A stretch of 64,000 bases of DNA, from positions 20,129-84,128 of the forward strand of contig JAJCZV010000018.1 of the NCBI GenBank assembly GCA_029262175.1, written 5' to 3'. Origin of the DNA: Gemmatimonadota bacterium (GTDB lineage: Bacteria; Gemmatimonadota; Gemmatimonadetes; Palauibacterales; Palauibacteraceae). Below, piece by piece: positions 52,379-60,974 of the stretch (position 1 is its first letter; every line of letters starts with the position of its first letter). The position numbers and the translations under genes are program-made. The notes under the pieces were generated by a model. That model was not told the DNA's origin. It worked only from the letters and a program-made list of their open reading frames with translations, and ran no database searches.

Positions 52379-53733
52379 TCGGCGGCCTCGTACGCCTTGA
52401 GTTTGTTGTAGATGGTCTTGGGATCGACACCGAGGTGGCGTGCCGCTTCGGTCTTGTTCCCACCCACGGCGGCGAGCGTCTCTGTAATGAGACGTCGCTC
52501 GGCCTCGGCAGTCGTCGTACCAATGGGCAGGATGACCTTCTTCCCTCGACCCGCCACACTTCTGACATGCCCCGGAAGATGGGTCGGCTGGATCCAACCC
52601 TTTTGCGCCAGGATCGTTGCTCGCTCGACCACATTTCGCAGCTCGCGAACATTCCCCGGCCACTCGTAGTTCTCCAGGATCTCCAATGCATCGGGGCGAA
52701 GTCCGGTGATCGCCGTTTCATGCTTTTCGTTGAAGTTCTGAACAAAGTGCTGAGCGAGTAGCGCCACGTCCTCCGAATGATCGCGGAGCGGCGGGGCGTT
52801 GACCGTGAACACATTCAGTCGATAGAACAGATCCTCTCGGAGCACTCGAGTTTGTAGGAGTTCGTCGATGTTCCGGTTGGTGGCCGCAATCACGCGGACG
52901 TCGAACTCGACCTCACGGCTCCCGCCAAGGCGTCGTGCCCGCCCCTCCTCCAATACACGGAGGAGTCGAGGTTGGAGGGCGAGCGGCATGTCCCCGATCT
53001 CATCGAGAAGGAGCGTGCCGCCATCGGCCTGCTCAAAACAGCCTAGTCTCGTTTGCGAAGCCCCGGTAAAGGCCCCCTTCTCATGTCCGAAGATCTCGCT
53101 TTCAATAAGACCTTCGGGGATCGCCGCGGTGTTGACCGCGAGGAAGGGACCTTTTGCTCGGGGGCTCAAGTCGTGGATCGTGCGAGCGACGACTTCTTTG
53201 CCCACTCCGCTCTCGCCCAAAATGATGGCAGAGGTTTGCTTCGCGGCCAGCAGCCTAACGGACTTGAAGAGCTCCTCCATTGCCGGGCTTTGACCGACGA
53301 GCTGACCGAGTCGCCCCTCCTCTAACTGCCGTTGTAGGTCCAGCGTCCAGCCCTGGAGCTCGATCTCCTCGACGGCGCGCTCGATCAACTCCCTCAGATG
53401 ACCGTGGTCCACCGGCTTCGTGAGAAAATCCATTGCGCCACGCTTCATCGCATCAACCGCCCACCCGACCGTGCCGTGGGCCGTGATGAGGATGATCGGC
53501 GTTTTTACTCCGTCTCGCTCGAGCTCTTCGAGTAGATCCAGTCCGGACATCCCAGGCAGAACTACGTCGGTGATGATGACGTCTGGCGTGGTCCGGGCGA
53601 TCTCAGATCGGGCCACGACGCCGTCGCCCGCCGTGGAGACTCGGTAGCCCCAGCTTTCAATGAGGACGGCGAGCGCTTCGCGCATCGCCTCGTCATCGTC
53701 TACGAGGAAGATGTGTGCGGATCGCTGGCTCAT
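52375..53733 (-). CDS. Sigma54-dependent response regulator (GlrR/NtrC family)
   Basis: 452 aa. Receiver domain (Asp12/13, phosphoacceptor Asp56, Lys106), AAA+ domain with Walker A GESGVGKE (about 173-180), the sigma54-contact loop GAFTGA (220-225), Walker B LLLDE (241-245) and a Fis-type helix-turn-helix TEAARHLGVDPKTIYNKLKAYE at the end. It activates promoters used by RNA polymerase with sigma54. Start ATG 53733 gives MSQRSAHIFLVDDD; longer upstream reading is out of character. Coupled to the kinase by GTGA, and divergent from a sigma54-type promoter 230 bp away. Confidence 0.94.
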   Translation of the reverse strand: MSQRSAHIFLVDDDEAMREALAVLIESWGYRVSTAGDGVVARSEIARTTPDVIITDVVLPGMSGLDLLEELERDGVKTPIILITAHGTVGWAVDAMKRGAMDFLTKPVDHGHLRELIERAVEEIELQGWTLDLQRQLEEGRLGQLVGQSPAMEELFKSVRLLAAKQTSAIILGESGVGKEVVARTIHDLSPRAKGPFLAVNTAAIPEGLIESEIFGHEKGAFTGASQTRLGCFEQADGGTLLLDEIGDMPLALQPRLLRVLEEGRARRLGGSREVEFDVRVIAATNRNIDELLQTRVLREDLFYRLNVFTVNAPPLRDHSEDVALLAQHFVQNFNEKHETAITGLRPDALEILENYEWPGNVRELRNVVERATILAQKGWIQPTHLPGHVRSVAGRGKKVILPIGTTTAEAERRLITETLAAVGGNKTEAARHLGVDPKTIYNKLKAYEAAE

Positions 53734-53964
53734 GCTGTCATAGGCTTCAATTCCTGGGGCTGGGGATGCCCGACGTATTACCTGAGTGTACGGTCGAGGA
53801 TCCCTCCCGCGTCGCGAGTCCCTCGCTCTTGAACCTAGGCTATGCAACGGCGCGGCGCTGGCAAGGAAACATTCCCGATCGCCACCTACTCGAGCCGGAT
53901 GCCAGCGACCGAAACAGCGCCTTAACTAGTTTTATGTCAACGACTTACGTAGAACAAGAACTTG
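53734..53964. other. Divergent control region of the two-component genes
   Basis: About 230 bp between the regulator gene and the sigma54 promoter. It should hold the regulator's own promoter and the activator binding sites of the divergent promoter. I looked for TGTC-N10-GACA, the GlrR site of E. coli, and did not find a clear copy. Confidence 0.5.
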
Positions 53965-53980
53965 TGGCACGTCGAGTGCT
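53965..53980 (+). promoter_or_regulatory. Sigma54 (-24/-12) promoter
   Basis: TGGCACGTCGAGTGCT matches the consensus TGGCACG-N4-TTGCW at all but one position, with GG (53966-53967) and GC (53978-53979) ten bases apart as required. Transcription should start near 53991, exactly where a series of stable hairpins begins. It lies beside genes for a sigma54 activator and its kinase. Confidence 0.7.
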
Positions 53981-53990
53981 TCTCGTGGTG

Positions 53991-54115
53991 TCCCGTACCC
54001 GCAGACCGTACGGGGTATCGCGGTGGCCCGGTGGGATAGTGCCCGGACGGGACGTACTCCGGTCGGACGAGGTGTGGTGGGACACACGGATGGGTAATGC
54101 ATGACCCCACCGGGC
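53991..54115 (+). ncRNA. Structured leader or small RNA downstream of the sigma54 promoter
   Basis: Directly after the predicted start, CCCGTAC (53992-53998) pairs with GTACGGG (54008-54014). A perfect 10-bp long-range stem, GCCCGGTGGG (54026-54035) with CCCACCGGGC (54106-54115), encloses two more hairpins (CCGGA/TCCGG at 54043-54062 and GTGT/ACAC at 54072-54085). A second GCCCGG at 54041-54046 could compete for the same 3' strand, so two structures may exchange. Either an independent small RNA or the 5' leader of the 64-aa ORF that starts at 54150. Confidence 0.5.
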
Positions 54116-54149
54116 AACGCGTATGAACAACACGCCGAGGGAACCCCCC

Positions 54150-54344
54150 ATGCCCGAGTCGGACGCCGCGCCCACCGACGCAGACGTATTGCGAGATCTC
54201 GACCCGGTGGATCGGGTACACGCTGCGGAACTCGCCATCCTTCTATTCTTGTGTCCCGGGCTGACCTCTCGGGAGCTCGATGCGCTCGAGACCCTGCGCA
54301 CGGATCCGAACAAGAGCGGCCAGATGAGCGAGGACGAGCCCTAG
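54150..54344 (+). CDS. 64-residue acidic protein of unknown function
   Basis: Starts at ATG 54150 with GAGGGA seven bases upstream; ATG 54123 has no ribosome site. The protein is acidic at both ends (MPESDAAPTDADVLRDLD and SGQMSEDEP) around a hydrophobic helix AAELAILLFLCPGL and a second helix SRELDALETLRTD. I recognise no family. It is the only gene downstream of the sigma54 promoter and structured leader, so it may be the output of the adjacent two-component system. It converges on the VCBS gene. Confidence 0.5.
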   Translation: MPESDAAPTDADVLRDLDPVDRVHAAELAILLFLCPGLTSRELDALETLRTDPNKSGQMSEDEP

Positions 54345-54348
54345 GGTC

Positions 54349-55491
54349 TCACGGTTTGGTTGGGACGTTGGCAAAAACCACGTTTGGGGCACCCGAGTTT
54401 GCCGTCACGACCTCCGGATAACCGTCTCCGTTCAAATCCCCCGCCGCAACGCCGTAGGTCTCGCAATCGTCGCACCCGAACCGCCGCTCTTCCAGGCGCC
54501 CCGCTCCGTCGTTGAAGTAGACCGCGTTCGTCGTACCTGCGTTCGCAACGACGATATCCAAATCCCCGTCCAAATCCATATCGACCACTACCACGGCGTA
54601 GGTTTCGTCGTCAGAAGACCCGAAGGTTTGCGAGCGCCCGAACGCATCCGTCCCGTCGCCAAAATACACCGCGTTCGGTTGGGCAATGTTCGCCGCCACG
54701 ATGTCGGCGTGCCCGTCACCGTTCAGATCGCCGACCGCGACGCCACGCGTCTCGTCGGTCCCGGTCCCGTAAGGCGTCTGGCGAGAAAACGCTCCACCCT
54801 GGTTCCACTGGACGAAATTCTGACCGCCGTCGCGATTTGCGAGCACCAGGTCGAGATCGGAGTCGGCGTCGATATCGTACGCCACGACGTCGATCGTGGA
54901 ATCGTCGCCTGACCCGAAGGGTTCGCCGGCTGAGAAGGCACCTGTCCCGTCACCGTGGAAAACGAAGTTTTGACGCCCACGGTTGACGACGAGGATGTCT
55001 TTGTTGCCATCGCCATCCAGGTCTGCGAGCGTGAGGCTACGGGTCGAACTCGGAATACCGAAGGTCCGCCCCCGAACAAAGCGTCCCATTCCGTCGTTTA
55101 GAAAGGCCAGATTGCGGGTACGGTCGTTCCCGACCGCAACGTCCAGATCGCCGTCTCCGTCGAAGTCCGCCAAGGGCGTCGCGTAAGATCCGGCTTCCTC
55201 GTCTCCGAGGGGACGCGACAACGTAAAGCCTCCTCGCCCATCGTTGAGATAGATCTTGTTCCGTTCGGGCCAGTGGCGTCCGTTCGCCACCACGACGTCG
55301 AGCGAGCCGTCTCCGTCGACATCACCGAGGCTGACCGAAGCCGTGAGCTCGCTCCCGGTTCCAAGGGGCCCCATGGGTTGCAGCGTGCGACCTTGCGCAG
55401 CGAGTGGAGAAGGGCCCGATCCGCCCCCCAAAATCACGAAGACCGCTCCGCAAAAACACCGGCCCCGCCTCGCGCGCCAACGCTTCGTCAT
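54349..55491 (-). CDS. Secreted VCBS/FG-GAP seven-bladed propeller
   Basis: 380 aa with signal peptide (ending SPLAAQG). Seven calcium-binding-type repeats are visible: GDVDGDGSLD, ADFDGDGDLD, ADLDGDGNKD, YDIDADSDLD, GDLNGDGHAD, VDMDLDGDLD and GDLNGDGYPE, each followed by 'VVAN/VVVN..' strands, the pattern of FG-GAP/VCBS propellers. No enzyme motif. ATG 55491 overlaps the stop of the SDR gene as ATGA. Confidence 0.85.
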   Translation of the reverse strand: MTKRWRARRGRCFCGAVFVILGGGSGPSPLAAQGRTLQPMGPLGTGSELTASVSLGDVDGDGSLDVVVANGRHWPERNKIYLNDGRGGFTLSRPLGDEEAGSYATPLADFDGDGDLDVAVGNDRTRNLAFLNDGMGRFVRGRTFGIPSSTRSLTLADLDGDGNKDILVVNRGRQNFVFHGDGTGAFSAGEPFGSGDDSTIDVVAYDIDADSDLDLVLANRDGGQNFVQWNQGGAFSRQTPYGTGTDETRGVAVGDLNGDGHADIVAANIAQPNAVYFGDGTDAFGRSQTFGSSDDETYAVVVVDMDLDGDLDIVVANAGTTNAVYFNDGAGRLEERRFGCDDCETYGVAAGDLNGDGYPEVVTANSGAPNVVFANVPTKP

Positions 55492-56348
55492 GTAGCCATT
55501 CCCGTCCATTCCACGCTCTTGTCCCAAAGTTGGTTGGCTAGATCCACGTCCTGCGCCTGCGCGCTTGCCTCGACCTCTTCTTCGATCTTGAAGTAAAGAC
55601 CCGTCACCTCCTCCGGCCGGGGGTGCGTCGCGAGACGCGCGACGGCCTGACCACCCACAGACGGCTTGGCGAGCAACGGCTTGGCGGCACGCATCAGCCA
55701 ACTCAACGGACCGGAGTTCTGGTTCCAAATCCGCGTGGCCAGTACGCCGGGGTGCACGGCCGCCGCCGTGAGGCCCCTTGACCCGTACCGTTGAACCAAA
55801 CCCCGAGTAAACAAAATGTTCGCCATCTTGGAGTCGCCGTAGGCTTGGATTCCGTTCTTCCAGGCCTCCCCCCGAGCGATCGAGTCGATGGTGGAGCGGC
55901 GGAAATCGCCTCGTCTGTGCGCCTCCGAGCTCACATTGATCACGCGACCCTGGTGTTCAAGAAGAGGGGGCAAGAGAAGGTGGGTAAGTAAGAAGTGGGA
56001 TAGGTGGTTCGTCGCAAACGAGACCTCGAACCCATCGGGCGACGTCTCGCGGCTCTGCCGCCAAACGCCCGCGTTGTTGATCAACAAGTCGACGCGATCG
56101 AGCCGGCCGGACAACCGCTCGCCGAGGCCGCGGACCTGAGCGAGGTCGACCAGATCCGCGACTTCCAACTCGAGCCGCGCGTCTTTTTGTGACCGAAGGA
56201 TCTCCTCGCGCGCCCGTTCGCCGCGAGACTGGCTCCGACAGACCATGATCACGTGCGCACCCGCAGCGCAGATCAACTCCGTCGCCGATCTACCCACACC
56301 GGAGTTGGCCCCAGTGACGACTGCGGTCTTTCCGCTGAGTACCGACAC
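55488..56348 (-). CDS. Short-chain dehydrogenase/reductase (retinol-dehydrogenase-like)
   Basis: 286 aa. Rossmann motif TGANSGVG, NNAG, the catalytic Tyr/Lys in YGDSKMAN and FATNHLSHFLLTHLLL, as in the WWOX/retinol dehydrogenase group of SDRs. NADP preference and substrate are not readable. Coupled to the propeller gene by ATGA, which is unusual company. Confidence 0.9.
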   Translation of the reverse strand: MSVLSGKTAVVTGANSGVGRSATELICAAGAHVIMVCRSQSRGERAREEILRSQKDARLELEVADLVDLAQVRGLGERLSGRLDRVDLLINNAGVWRQSRETSPDGFEVSFATNHLSHFLLTHLLLPPLLEHQGRVINVSSEAHRRGDFRRSTIDSIARGEAWKNGIQAYGDSKMANILFTRGLVQRYGSRGLTAAAVHPGVLATRIWNQNSGPLSWLMRAAKPLLAKPSVGGQAVARLATHPRPEEVTGLYFKIEEEVEASAQAQDVDLANQLWDKSVEWTGMAT

Positions 56349-56443
56349 GTCTCCCCCACTTCAAACCCTACAAGAGAACCGACACCTACCGTAGTCTCCA
56401 GAGTAGGTGACGACCCTCCGTCAGTGAAAGACGGGTTCGGGAA

Positions 56444-56914
56444 TTACTCTCTGGCGTTCGATACGAATTGCTCCACCAAGAGGATCAAACTTCGAACGTT
56501 GCCGGGAAGCTTTGCCTCGCTTCCCGTAACCGTACGATCGTCGTCTGCGTCTCGATACGACAGAACGTAGTCGAATTGGTCGCAGCACTCGGTGCCGAAG
56601 TCCGTCGGTCCATCGAAGAATCCACGTCCGATAAACTCGGTGGCCAGCCCCATGAGATCGGCGGGATCGATCGTCGCGAGAAGTTCGCCGTCCGTCCAAT
56701 CGCACCCGACCGGGCCTTGACACCGATTCCCGATGATCTGCCCGTCAGCGCCGCTAAGCGTGAACTGCCAGTCTACCCCGGCGAAGCCGCCCGAAACCGA
56801 GAGTGCGATCTCGACCGTGCTGCCATCATCGGGACCCGTGGCAGAGCTACACCCGCCGAGAGCTGCGAACGCCACGGCCAGACCGGCGAAATAACATCTA
56901 TTGATCGGTTTCAC
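56444..56914 (-). CDS. Small lipoprotein
   Basis: 156 aa from GTG 56914, five bases after AGAGG; this gives VKPINRCYFAGLAVAFAALGGC, a textbook lipoprotein signal with Cys at 22. ATG 56947 would add 11 residues. The mature part is beta-rich (VEIALSVSGGFAGVDWQFTLSG) with cysteine pairs in NRCQGPVGCDW and TECCDQFDY. No family recognised. Confidence 0.68.
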   Translation of the reverse strand: MKPINRCYFAGLAVAFAALGGCSSATGPDDGSTVEIALSVSGGFAGVDWQFTLSGADGQIIGNRCQGPVGCDWTDGELLATIDPADLMGLATEFIGRGFFDGPTDFGTECCDQFDYVLSYRDADDDRTVTGSEAKLPGNVRSLILLVEQFVSNARE

Positions 56915-57056
56915 TTGATCCTCTGAATTCTGAATGTTGGGTCCCATGCGCTCCCATGGAACGACACAAAACCGAGTCGTGTTCGACTCACATCTAGGAC
57001 GACTGAAAGCCCGCAAACGTGACGTCCGAACGGCGTGCGTTGTTCCACGGCTCGGT

Positions 57057-59024
57057 CTAGCGCGGAGGCAGAGCGAAGGCCTGAAGTTTCGAGTCGATTT
57101 GTCCCGGTGCCGAGGTGGCGACCACGACGAACTGTCGGCCCGATCGAGTACGGTAGGTCATCGGGTTCCCCCGTCCGAGGCCCCCGCCCAAATCTCCCTG
57201 CCAAAGCGTGCGACCATCGGTCGCGTCCATGGCTTCGAGCCAGGGCGCTCCACCGGCGAGGAAGACAAGGCCGCCACCGGTGGCGAGTGGCCCCGAGGTC
57301 GTGCCGTGGCTTTGTGGGGTTCCCCCCATCGGGGGCAAATCGAGGCCGGCCAAGGCCGGATGCTCACGGATCGAAGCGTCATCCCCGAACGGCCGCTGCC
57401 AGAGCTGCGTCCCCGTATTCAAATCGATCGCCGTCACCGTCCCGTAGGGCGGTTTTAGCAGCGGAAGTCCGCCCGCGACGGAAAGACCGCCGCCGAAGTC
57501 GGGTAGGTAGTCGGCGTCCGCAACGTCTTCTGCCTTCTGGACGCGCGCCAGGAACGGGTCGTTGTACGCCTTCACGAAGAACGTCCCCGTCTCCGGATCG
57601 GTGGCACCGCCACCCCAACCTGCCCCGCCAATCAAACCCGGCACCATGATGGTACCCTCGACCGACGGCGGCGTGAAAATCGGCCCGGTTCGGTGTCGTC
57701 GAAACAACGCCAGGGCCTCCGCGCGTAGGGCCGGCGTAAAGTCGATCAAGTCGTCTTCCGTGATTCCCTGTCGGACAAAGGGAGCCGGCTTGGTCGGAAA
57801 AGGCTGCGTTGCGGACGCCGCCTCTCCTGGGACCGTGCTCCGTGGGACGGCTCGCTCTTCGATGGGCCACACCGGCTCGCCCGTCACCCTGTCAAACACG
57901 TAAACAAAACCGGTCTTCCCTACCGCAACGACCGCATCGATCTCGCGTCCATTCACATCGATCGTGACGAGCGTAGGCGGGGCCGGCAGGTCGTAGTCCC
58001 ACAGCCCGTGGTGAACGGTTTGGAAGTGCCACACGCGTTCGCCGGTCAGGGCATCCAAGCAAACGAGCGATTCCGCAAACAGATTCGCTCCTTTGCGGTG
58101 AGCTCCATAGAAGTCGTTATTGGGCGTCGAAACGGGCAGATAGATGAGCCCCCGCTCCTCGTCGAGGGAAAACGGAGCCCAGACATTCGCGGAGCCGGTA
58201 TAGGACCAAGACTGGTCCTCCCACGTCTCGACTCCAAACTCGTCGTCTTTTGGAATCGTGTGGAACGTCCACCTCAACGCGCCTGTGCGTACGTCAAACG
58301 CTTGGACATCGCCCGGAGGGTTGTTCCGATAAATCCGTGTATCCGGCACGCCGCTCCCAACGATCACGACGTCGCCGTAGACGACCGCCGGAGACGTGTT
58401 CGAGATATGAAGGCGGTTTGCACCCCAAGCCAATCCTGCGGTGAGATCCACCTCGCCGTCGGTCCCGAAGCTCGCGATTCGTTCGCCGGTCGCGGCGTCG
58501 AGCGCGATCAACCCCCACCGGGAATTCAGGAAGATCCGCCGCTCTTCCCCGTCGGTCCACTGGACGATCCCGCGGTGACAAAAACGGCACCCACGGTGAA
58601 GGTTCCCCCACTCGTACGCCTTTGGATCGTAACTCCAATACTCTTCGCCCGTCTCCGCATCGAGTGCGACCACGCGGCTGTAGGGCGTCGACAGCCACAT
58701 GGTGTCGTTGATGACGATCGGCGTGACTTCAAAGGCGCCCGGTGCGACGACCTGACCCGGGTTAGGCGTCCTCGAAGCCGGCAGCGCTTCTTCGTTCGTA
58801 TCCCAGACCCATGCCGCGACAAGCTCGGCCACGTTGTCTCGGGATACATCCGTCAGCGGCGAGTACTTCAACCCGCCGGGATCGCCACCGTACGTAGGCC
58901 AGTCATCCCCGGCTCCGCGTGCTTGCCCGGTCGCGTACGGTGCCTCTGGCCGGCATCCAACCAGCGCGACAAGCACCATCAGAAGCGCGGGGCCGCGGGT
59001 GGGGAGAACGCGAGCAGAGCTGAT
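57057..59024 (-). CDS. PQQ-dependent dehydrogenase (glucose-dehydrogenase type), lipoprotein
   Basis: About 640 aa. Eight-bladed quinoprotein propeller: WPTYGGDPGGLKYSPLTDV at the start, tryptophan-docking segments such as GEEYWSYDP and GERVWHFQTVHHGLWDYDLP, then VFDRVTGEPVWPIEERAVP and PFPTKPAPF, which are strongly glucose-dehydrogenase-like. Oxidises a sugar or alcohol in the periplasm. The N-terminus carries lipobox LVALVGC, but ATG 58979 leaves only eight residues before the Cys. ATC 59024, seven bases after AGGGAG, gives a full signal (SSARVLPTRGPALLMVLVA), so I extend the gene to it. 3' of the RidA gene in the same frame. Confidence 0.82.
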   Translation of the reverse strand: MSSARVLPTRGPALLMVLVALVGCRPEAPYATGQARGAGDDWPTYGGDPGGLKYSPLTDVSRDNVAELVAAWVWDTNEEALPASRTPNPGQVVAPGAFEVTPIVINDTMWLSTPYSRVVALDAETGEEYWSYDPKAYEWGNLHRGCRFCHRGIVQWTDGEERRIFLNSRWGLIALDAATGERIASFGTDGEVDLTAGLAWGANRLHISNTSPAVVYGDVVIVGSGVPDTRIYRNNPPGDVQAFDVRTGALRWTFHTIPKDDEFGVETWEDQSWSYTGSANVWAPFSLDEERGLIYLPVSTPNNDFYGAHRKGANLFAESLVCLDALTGERVWHFQTVHHGLWDYDLPAPPTLVTIDVNGREIDAVVAVGKTGFVYVFDRVTGEPVWPIEERAVPRSTVPGEAASATQPFPTKPAPFVRQGITEDDLIDFTPALRAEALALFRRHRTGPIFTPPSVEGTIMVPGLIGGAGWGGGATDPETGTFFVKAYNDPFLARVQKAEDVADADYLPDFGGGLSVAGGLPLLKPPYGTVTAIDLNTGTQLWQRPFGDDASIREHPALAGLDLPPMGGTPQSHGTTSGPLATGGGLVFLAGGAPWLEAMDATDGRTLWQGDLGGGLGRGNPMTYRTRSGRQFVVVATSAPGQIDSKLQAFALPPR

Positions 59025-59027
59025 GAC

Positions 59028-59462
59028 TCAACTCCCTTCAGCGACCGCAGCGATGACCTTGATCTCGATCAACACACCGGGGCTGTAGAGTTCGGTCACC
59101 CCCACCGCCGTCCACGACGGAAGTGCGGACATGAATTGGTTCTTGACTTCGATGAACTGCGCGATGTGGTCATGCATTCCGATATGATAGGTCGTAATGT
59201 CGATCACGTGATCCATGCTGGATCCCACGTTCTCCAAAATCTGTTCGATCCGCTCGAAGGCCCGTGTGAATTGCGTGATCGGATCGGCATCTCCGGAGAC
59301 GACGCCAGACAAGAACACGAGGTCGCCGACCCGGACGGCATCCGAGTAGAGGCCGTGGGACGGCGGCGGGTTCGGGAACCTTTCCTGGGCCGACGCGGTG
59401 CTTGCGTTCACAGCCCCCGCGCCAAGGATCAGACCTACTCCCAGCAACGCTCTCAAAGACAT
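59028..59462 (-). CDS. Exported RidA-family protein
   Basis: 144 aa with a signal peptide (ending STASAQE), unlike cytoplasmic RidA. RidA fold: GLYSDAVRVGDLVFLSGVVSGDADP, TYHIGMHDHIAQFIEVKNQFM and PSWTAVGVTELYSPGVLIEIKVIA. The conserved arginine of enamine deaminases is not obvious at its usual place in the 'RT.v.V..L' strand (here TAVGVTEL), so deaminase activity is doubtful. Lies directly before the quinoprotein gene and may be cotranscribed with it. Confidence 0.85.
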   Translation of the reverse strand: MSLRALLGVGLILGAGAVNASTASAQERFPNPPPSHGLYSDAVRVGDLVFLSGVVSGDADPITQFTRAFERIEQILENVGSSMDHVIDITTYHIGMHDHIAQFIEVKNQFMSALPSWTAVGVTELYSPGVLIEIKVIAAVAEGS

Positions 59463-59661
59463 CGTTTCCCTCCCGGTGGTCTGCGGACGATCCGTACTTG
59501 CGTCTCGATTCTATCGTAGCACGGTTGGGACGCCGTGCGATACGCTCCGTCGGGGCGCCGCGCGACACTGCGCGGTTGATGTCCTCAGGCGGCGGGTTGA
59601 ACGTTCTTCGATTAGAAGCGTATGACCCATCGAGGGAGTTCGAGATCACAGGGAGTGCGAG

Positions 59662-60974
59662 ATGATGAAGGGCCTATCGCAACGAGCGACCACGAGCACG
59701 CTGGTGCGCTGTGGGCTCGCAGCCGTATTCCTGTTTGGAGCGTGCCAGACGACTTCGACCGGCCCGGGGGGCGCTTCAGAGATCACTCAACTTCCGCGAT
59801 CCCTGACGACGGACGAAATCCAGATCATCGCGTCGAGCAACGCCTTCGGCTTCGGACTCTTTGGTAAACTGCTGCAGGACGAGCCGACCGAGAACCTTTC
59901 ATCTCCCCATTGAGCGCGCACATGGCGTTGGGGATGGCGCTGAACGGAGCTCAGGACTCGACCTTCGCGGCCATGCGCAGTGTGCTCGGGTTTGGCACCG
60001 GAGGGGTTTCCGAACCGGCGCTGGAACTCGACGAAATCAATACCGCGTATGCCGACCTCCTAGGTCTGCTCGACGGACTCGACTCCGCGGTTCAACTCGA
60101 CGTCGCCAACTCCCTGTGGTACCGGCCGACATTCCCGTTTCGCCCGGCCTACCTCGACCGAGTCAAAGGGGCGTTCGACGCCGAAGTAGAAGGGCTCGAT
60201 TTCGACGATCCGGGGGCGGTTGATGTGATCAACGACTGGGTGGAGGGGGCGACCAACGGTCGGATCGAGCGCATGCTCGATCGTATCGATTCATCCGAGG
60301 TGATGTTCCTGCTGAACGCGATCTATTTCAACGGGGATTGGAGAGTCCCGTTCGACGCAGCGCTCACACATGACGCGCCGTTCGCGCTCGAAGACGGAAG
60401 CTCGAAGACGGTAAAGATGATGGTTCGTGACGGCGGGGACCTCCGGACCGCGCACCACGCGACACTGGAGCTGATCGATCTTCCCTACGGTGGCGGCCCG
60501 TTCAGGATGACCATCGTGCTCCCCGCGCCCGGCGTCAGCCTGGCGAGCGCAGTCGACCGCCTCGACGTGCAGACCTGGGACTCTTGGACGTCCGGCCTTG
60601 CGTCCAGCGTGGCCCCGGTGACGATGCCCCGCTTCCGACTCGAATGGGAGAAGCAACTCCGCGATGTCCTCGAAGCCATGGGGATGGGCATCGCGTTTCA
60701 GCCCGGGCAGGCGAACTTCGGCGGCATGCTGGACGAAGCATTCGACCCACAAGCTGCCGGAACGGATCTCTACATCACTCGAGTCAAGCAGAAGACGTTC
60801 GTCGACGTGAACGAGAAGGGCACGGAAGCCGCGGCCGCCACAAGCGTCGGCGTGGGTGTGACCTCGGCGCCCGTGCCCGTCACGATCGACCGACCGTTTC
60901 TGTTCGCGATTCGCGAACAGCTCTCGGGGACGATTCTCTTTCTCGGCGCGATCCTCGACCCGCCAGCGAACTAG
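59662..60974 (+). pseudogene. Serpin-family protease inhibitor, split by a one-base deletion
   Basis: Two frames together encode a full serpin. The first (59662-59913) has a lipoprotein signal (LFGAC) and runs to EPTENLSSPH then stop; the second (from TTG 59910) begins LSAHMALGMALNGA. Adding one T to the T3 run at 59897-59899 restores ENLFISPLSAHMALG, the conserved helix entry of serpins. The rest is intact: FLLNAIYFNGDWRVPF, LPYGGGPFRMTIVLP, DVNEKGTEAAAAT (hinge) and DRPFLFAIREQLSGTILFLG. Counting 17 residues from the hinge Glu puts P1-P1' at Thr-Ser. Real decay or a sequence error cannot be told apart here. Confidence 0.82.

Noticed and set aside
58008..59519. A 503-codon plus-strand frame antisense to the quinoprotein and RidA genes
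   Set aside because: Long antisense frames are expected in high-GC genes; the minus-strand frames carry clear family motifs and this one does not.
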